NCBI GenBank assembly: GCA_000708835.1
Contig: DF237198.1
Location: forward strand, 57,852 to 121,851
From: Klebsormidium nitens
Taxonomy: Eukaryota > Streptophyta > Klebsormidiophyceae > Klebsormidiales > Klebsormidiaceae
DNA: 64,000 nt
Reading direction: 5' to 3'
The notes under the pieces are model-generated. The model worked only from the letters and a program-made list of their open reading frames with translations, ran no database searches and was not told where the DNA came from. The position numbers were made by a program, and so were the translations under genes. This document shows positions 61,516 through 64,000 of this stretch, one piece after another (within the stretch, counting starts at the first letter, position 1; each line of letters begins with the position of its first letter).

Positions 61516-63695
61516 TCAACTTATCTGAATAACGTCCTCAATAGCTTGTCTACAGATCGGGCACAGGGGTTTGGCAGAGCTCTTAACCATGTCTATGCAT
61601 TGCATGCAAGCTGACAAATGTCCACAGGGTAACAAAAGAGCATTCTTCTCCCGCTCCATGCATATAACGCACCCTTGCTCATCCTGACCCGTTATGTTCC
61701 AATTGACTGGGGCTTGGACGTCTTCTTGAACATCCCAAGTTGCTTCTGGCCAAGCAGACGCTACTGTATCCCAAGAGCTGTCCCCCAGACTCTCAGTGGC
61801 TGACGAACCCACCAGACTTTTCTCTGCCTCATTCGGGTTTGGCAGTAATCGGGGGAATTGAGCTTGGGAAGCGCGGCTCGGGGAACCGATCAAGGGCGGG
61901 GTATAAGGCCGCCCATTGTCTTTGCTGAGTTGCAAACCATTCTCAACCATGGAGGTTGATGTAGTGGCCGGAATCTTGATGGAACTCCCGTTGGCCACGA
62001 TTCTGCCGTCCAATGGTGACTGACCTTCCTTTTGCAGATGAGCAAGCACTTGCCTCTGGCCCTCCCTTGCAGCCGCTTCTCTTGAATCTGCTTGTGATTG
62101 CACAGAACTGGCACAACCAAAAGAAGAACGTTAAAACTCATCCAGATGCACGGGGGCGCAGCGAGCGGTCAGCATGAAAGCGGTGATGATATCATGATCC
62201 AGCAGAATTGCTTCACATAATGCAGACACAGTGACCATAGACTTGAACAATGACAGTGCCCGTAAGTAATGCAGATCCATACATCAACAAAAGACCTGGG
62301 CAAGTTGGGTCAACGCCTGCCACTGGAACAAACTCACTATGGGCATTTGCCTAGCGTATCATGTACCCACCTTTGCTGAGCCTCCTGCAAGGCCAACCTC
62401 TCTTGCAGGGCGAGCTGCTCTAGCTCCCGTGCTCTCTTCTGGAGCGCCAGCTCATAGGCTCTCGCTTCAGCCATCTGCTTTTCTTTCCGCTTCTGCTCCC
62501 GCATCTCTTGCTTCAACCTTTCCTCTGCCTTCTTCCGCGCCTTCTCCTCGGCAGCTCGCCGCTTGTCGGCCGCCCTCTGCTCCTCTCTCCGCCTCAACTC
62601 CTCAGCTTCCCTAGCCTCCCTAGCCTCCTGCGCCAGCAGATCCTTCTTCCTCCTCTCCGCCTCTTCTGCTGCCACAACTCGCTTTCTGCGTGCCTCCTCT
62701 TCTTGAGCTTCCTTCGACTTCTTCTCGTCCTCAATCTGCCTTAACCTAGCTGCCTCTAACTCCTGTTTCTTCCTTTGCTTCTGCTTCTTCTTCCTCTCTC
62801 TCTCTGCTCTGGCTGCTTTCACAGCCTCGCTCTCCGCTGCCCTCGCCGCAAGAGCAGCCTCCACTCTATCAAGAACTTTCTGAATGTCCGCATCACCCCC
62901 GGTTAGTTGGATCGCGTGCTTGAGATCTGCTTGAGCAGCTTCAAAGTTTTGCAAACCCTCATATGCCATGCCTCTCCTGCAAGCATGTCGAAAACATGGA
63001 GATCACTCCAAGTATGCCCAGTCCCTAGACCCCAAGAATCGTAGCCCAATGTCAACCTAACGAGCACTGACGAAACGTGTTAACGGAGTCACAAACAACG
63101 TTCGCGACCCTGTCAGGAACCTTCTGCTAGTGCAATGCCATCTGACAAATGTGCACGCATGCAAACATGTAGGTCAGAAACCATTATTCTGACATTGGCA
63201 AGAGAGTCAACCTTCTTGCAACCTTCCACTTGCGCTTTCCTGGCAAAAACCCAAATATGACTTCAAGACAGACCTTAACACTGACTGCCTGTGACATAGA
63301 TATGAGAGTGTCAAGGCATACCTGTAGAAGGCCTTGGCGTTCGCATCTGGTCGAAGCTTGATGGCGTAATAACAAAATTCAAGAGCTCTCTCAAAGTTCC
63401 CAAGCTTCGTGTGAGAGGCAGCCAGGTTGAGGCGCAGTGCTTCAAGAAGTTTCATGGCATCATTGTAGTACTTTTTGCTTTCCGACCAAGGAATCTTTGA
63501 GACATCCAGGTAAGCCTCCCTGAAAACCTTTATTGCCTGTTCGAACTCTTCTCCTTTGAACAGGTTATTTCCCATTTCTTTTCTTCCAATATTTGCCAGG
63601 AGAAGCTTTGCATTTCGTACTTCCTCCTTGTTTGACAGCAAGGGGGGTCCTTCCAGATACTTGGTTGCATCGTTAACTAGCTTGTCCAGATCCAT
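61516..63695 (-). CDS. TPR, coiled-coil and RING-finger protein (probable E3 ligase)
   Basis: Exons, complement of 61516..62107, 62371..62976 and 63322..63695, give about 523 residues from the ATG at 63695. Residues about 30-170 form a tetratricopeptide repeat domain like that of immunophilin-type TPR proteins (EMGNNLFKGEEFEQAIKVF, LGNFERALEFCYYAIKL, FYRRGMAYEGLQNFEAAQAD). A highly charged Glu/Arg/Lys-rich coiled coil spans about 180-325. A C3HC4 RING lies near the C-terminus (CVICMEREKNALLLPCGHLS, ACMQCIDMV, LCPICRQ). TPR domains often bind Hsp70/Hsp90 tails and RING domains recruit E2 enzymes, so a chaperone-linked ubiquitin ligase is a reasonable inference. An acceptor-like sequence at 63725 (CTGCCCAG) keeps the frame open upstream, so the gene may start in an earlier exon, perhaps outside the window. 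Confidence 0.82.
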
Positions 63696-64000
63696 TGCCT
63701 CAAAGGCAAGGGGCGCAAAATCCTGGGCAGCGGAAAGCAAGGAAATCGCAAGGCTGAGCTACTTATGGTTGTGCAAGGGTCGTGCTGCCCAAAATACCTG
63801 CCTGCGATAAAATGTGCACAAACAAAGCATCCAAAATGTCCTCCAGAACGCGTCAAACTCGTGAGAGCATCAACTTCAAGACGTTGTCCAAGAACAAACT
63901 CCGCCAACCGCCCAAGTCCTTGCACCTGGAGCAAGCCTACCTATGCAGCGAACTTTCTGGACGAGCGCTTTAACTTTTTAACTTGTGCGCTTCCGTCTGA
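63696..64000. other. 5' flank or further exons of the TPR-RING gene
   Basis: This contains either the 5' UTR and promoter or an additional upstream exon of the TPR-RING gene. I could not fix an exon here. No other feature is seen. Confidence 0.4.

Overview
The window is nuclear DNA from a eukaryote of the green lineage. Genes are broken by many short introns, nearly all GT-AG and with reading phases that match across every junction I followed. Several products are closest to plant families: a TRS120 of plant type, a UBC27-type E2 with a C-terminal UBA, and an RPA70 with a zinc-knuckle tail. Plant telobox motifs (AAACCCTAA) occur in introns and promoters. A streptophyte alga such as Klebsormidium would fit the base composition and gene structure, but the species is an inference. 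There are no operons, CRISPR arrays or recognisable transposons, and I found no tRNA or rRNA gene. Exon coordinates were read by hand from splice sites, phase and conserved protein sequence.

Layout. 1-1.8 kb: a membrane protein with a C-terminal SAM domain (+, may start outside the window). 2.9-6.2 kb: UBC27-like E2 (-). 7.8-9.2 kb: 3' part of an unidentified gene (+). 9.9-19.2 kb: TRS120, a TRAPPII subunit (-, 16 exons). 19.8-33.8 kb: a very large NYN-LOTUS type protein (+, 14 exons, about 2,940 residues). 35.1-38.4 kb: ALKBH8 with RRM, AlkB and methyltransferase domains (-). 39.1-42.9 kb: a RAP1/TERF2IP-like telomere protein with BRCT, Myb and RAP1 C-terminal domains (+). 43.8-46.0 kb: a class I methyltransferase-like protein (-). 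47.7-54.6 kb: a multi-EF-hand protein (-). 55.6-60.7 kb: RPA1 (+). 61.5-63.7 kb: a TPR, coiled-coil and RING protein (-, may begin beyond the window).

The genes alternate in direction, which gives short divergent promoters (19.2-19.8, 38.4-39.1 and 54.6-55.6 kb) and convergent 3' ends. They do not form one pathway. Two concern chromosome maintenance (RAP1, RPA1), two RNA modification or RNA control (ALKBH8, NYN-LOTUS), two ubiquitin (UBC27, the RING protein) and one vesicle traffic (TRS120).

The most notable items are the RAP1 homologue in a green-lineage genome, the giant NYN protein with three repeated winged-helix units, the one-piece ALKBH8, and the EF-hand gene whose exon 5' ends are copied, acceptor sites included, into the introns before them.
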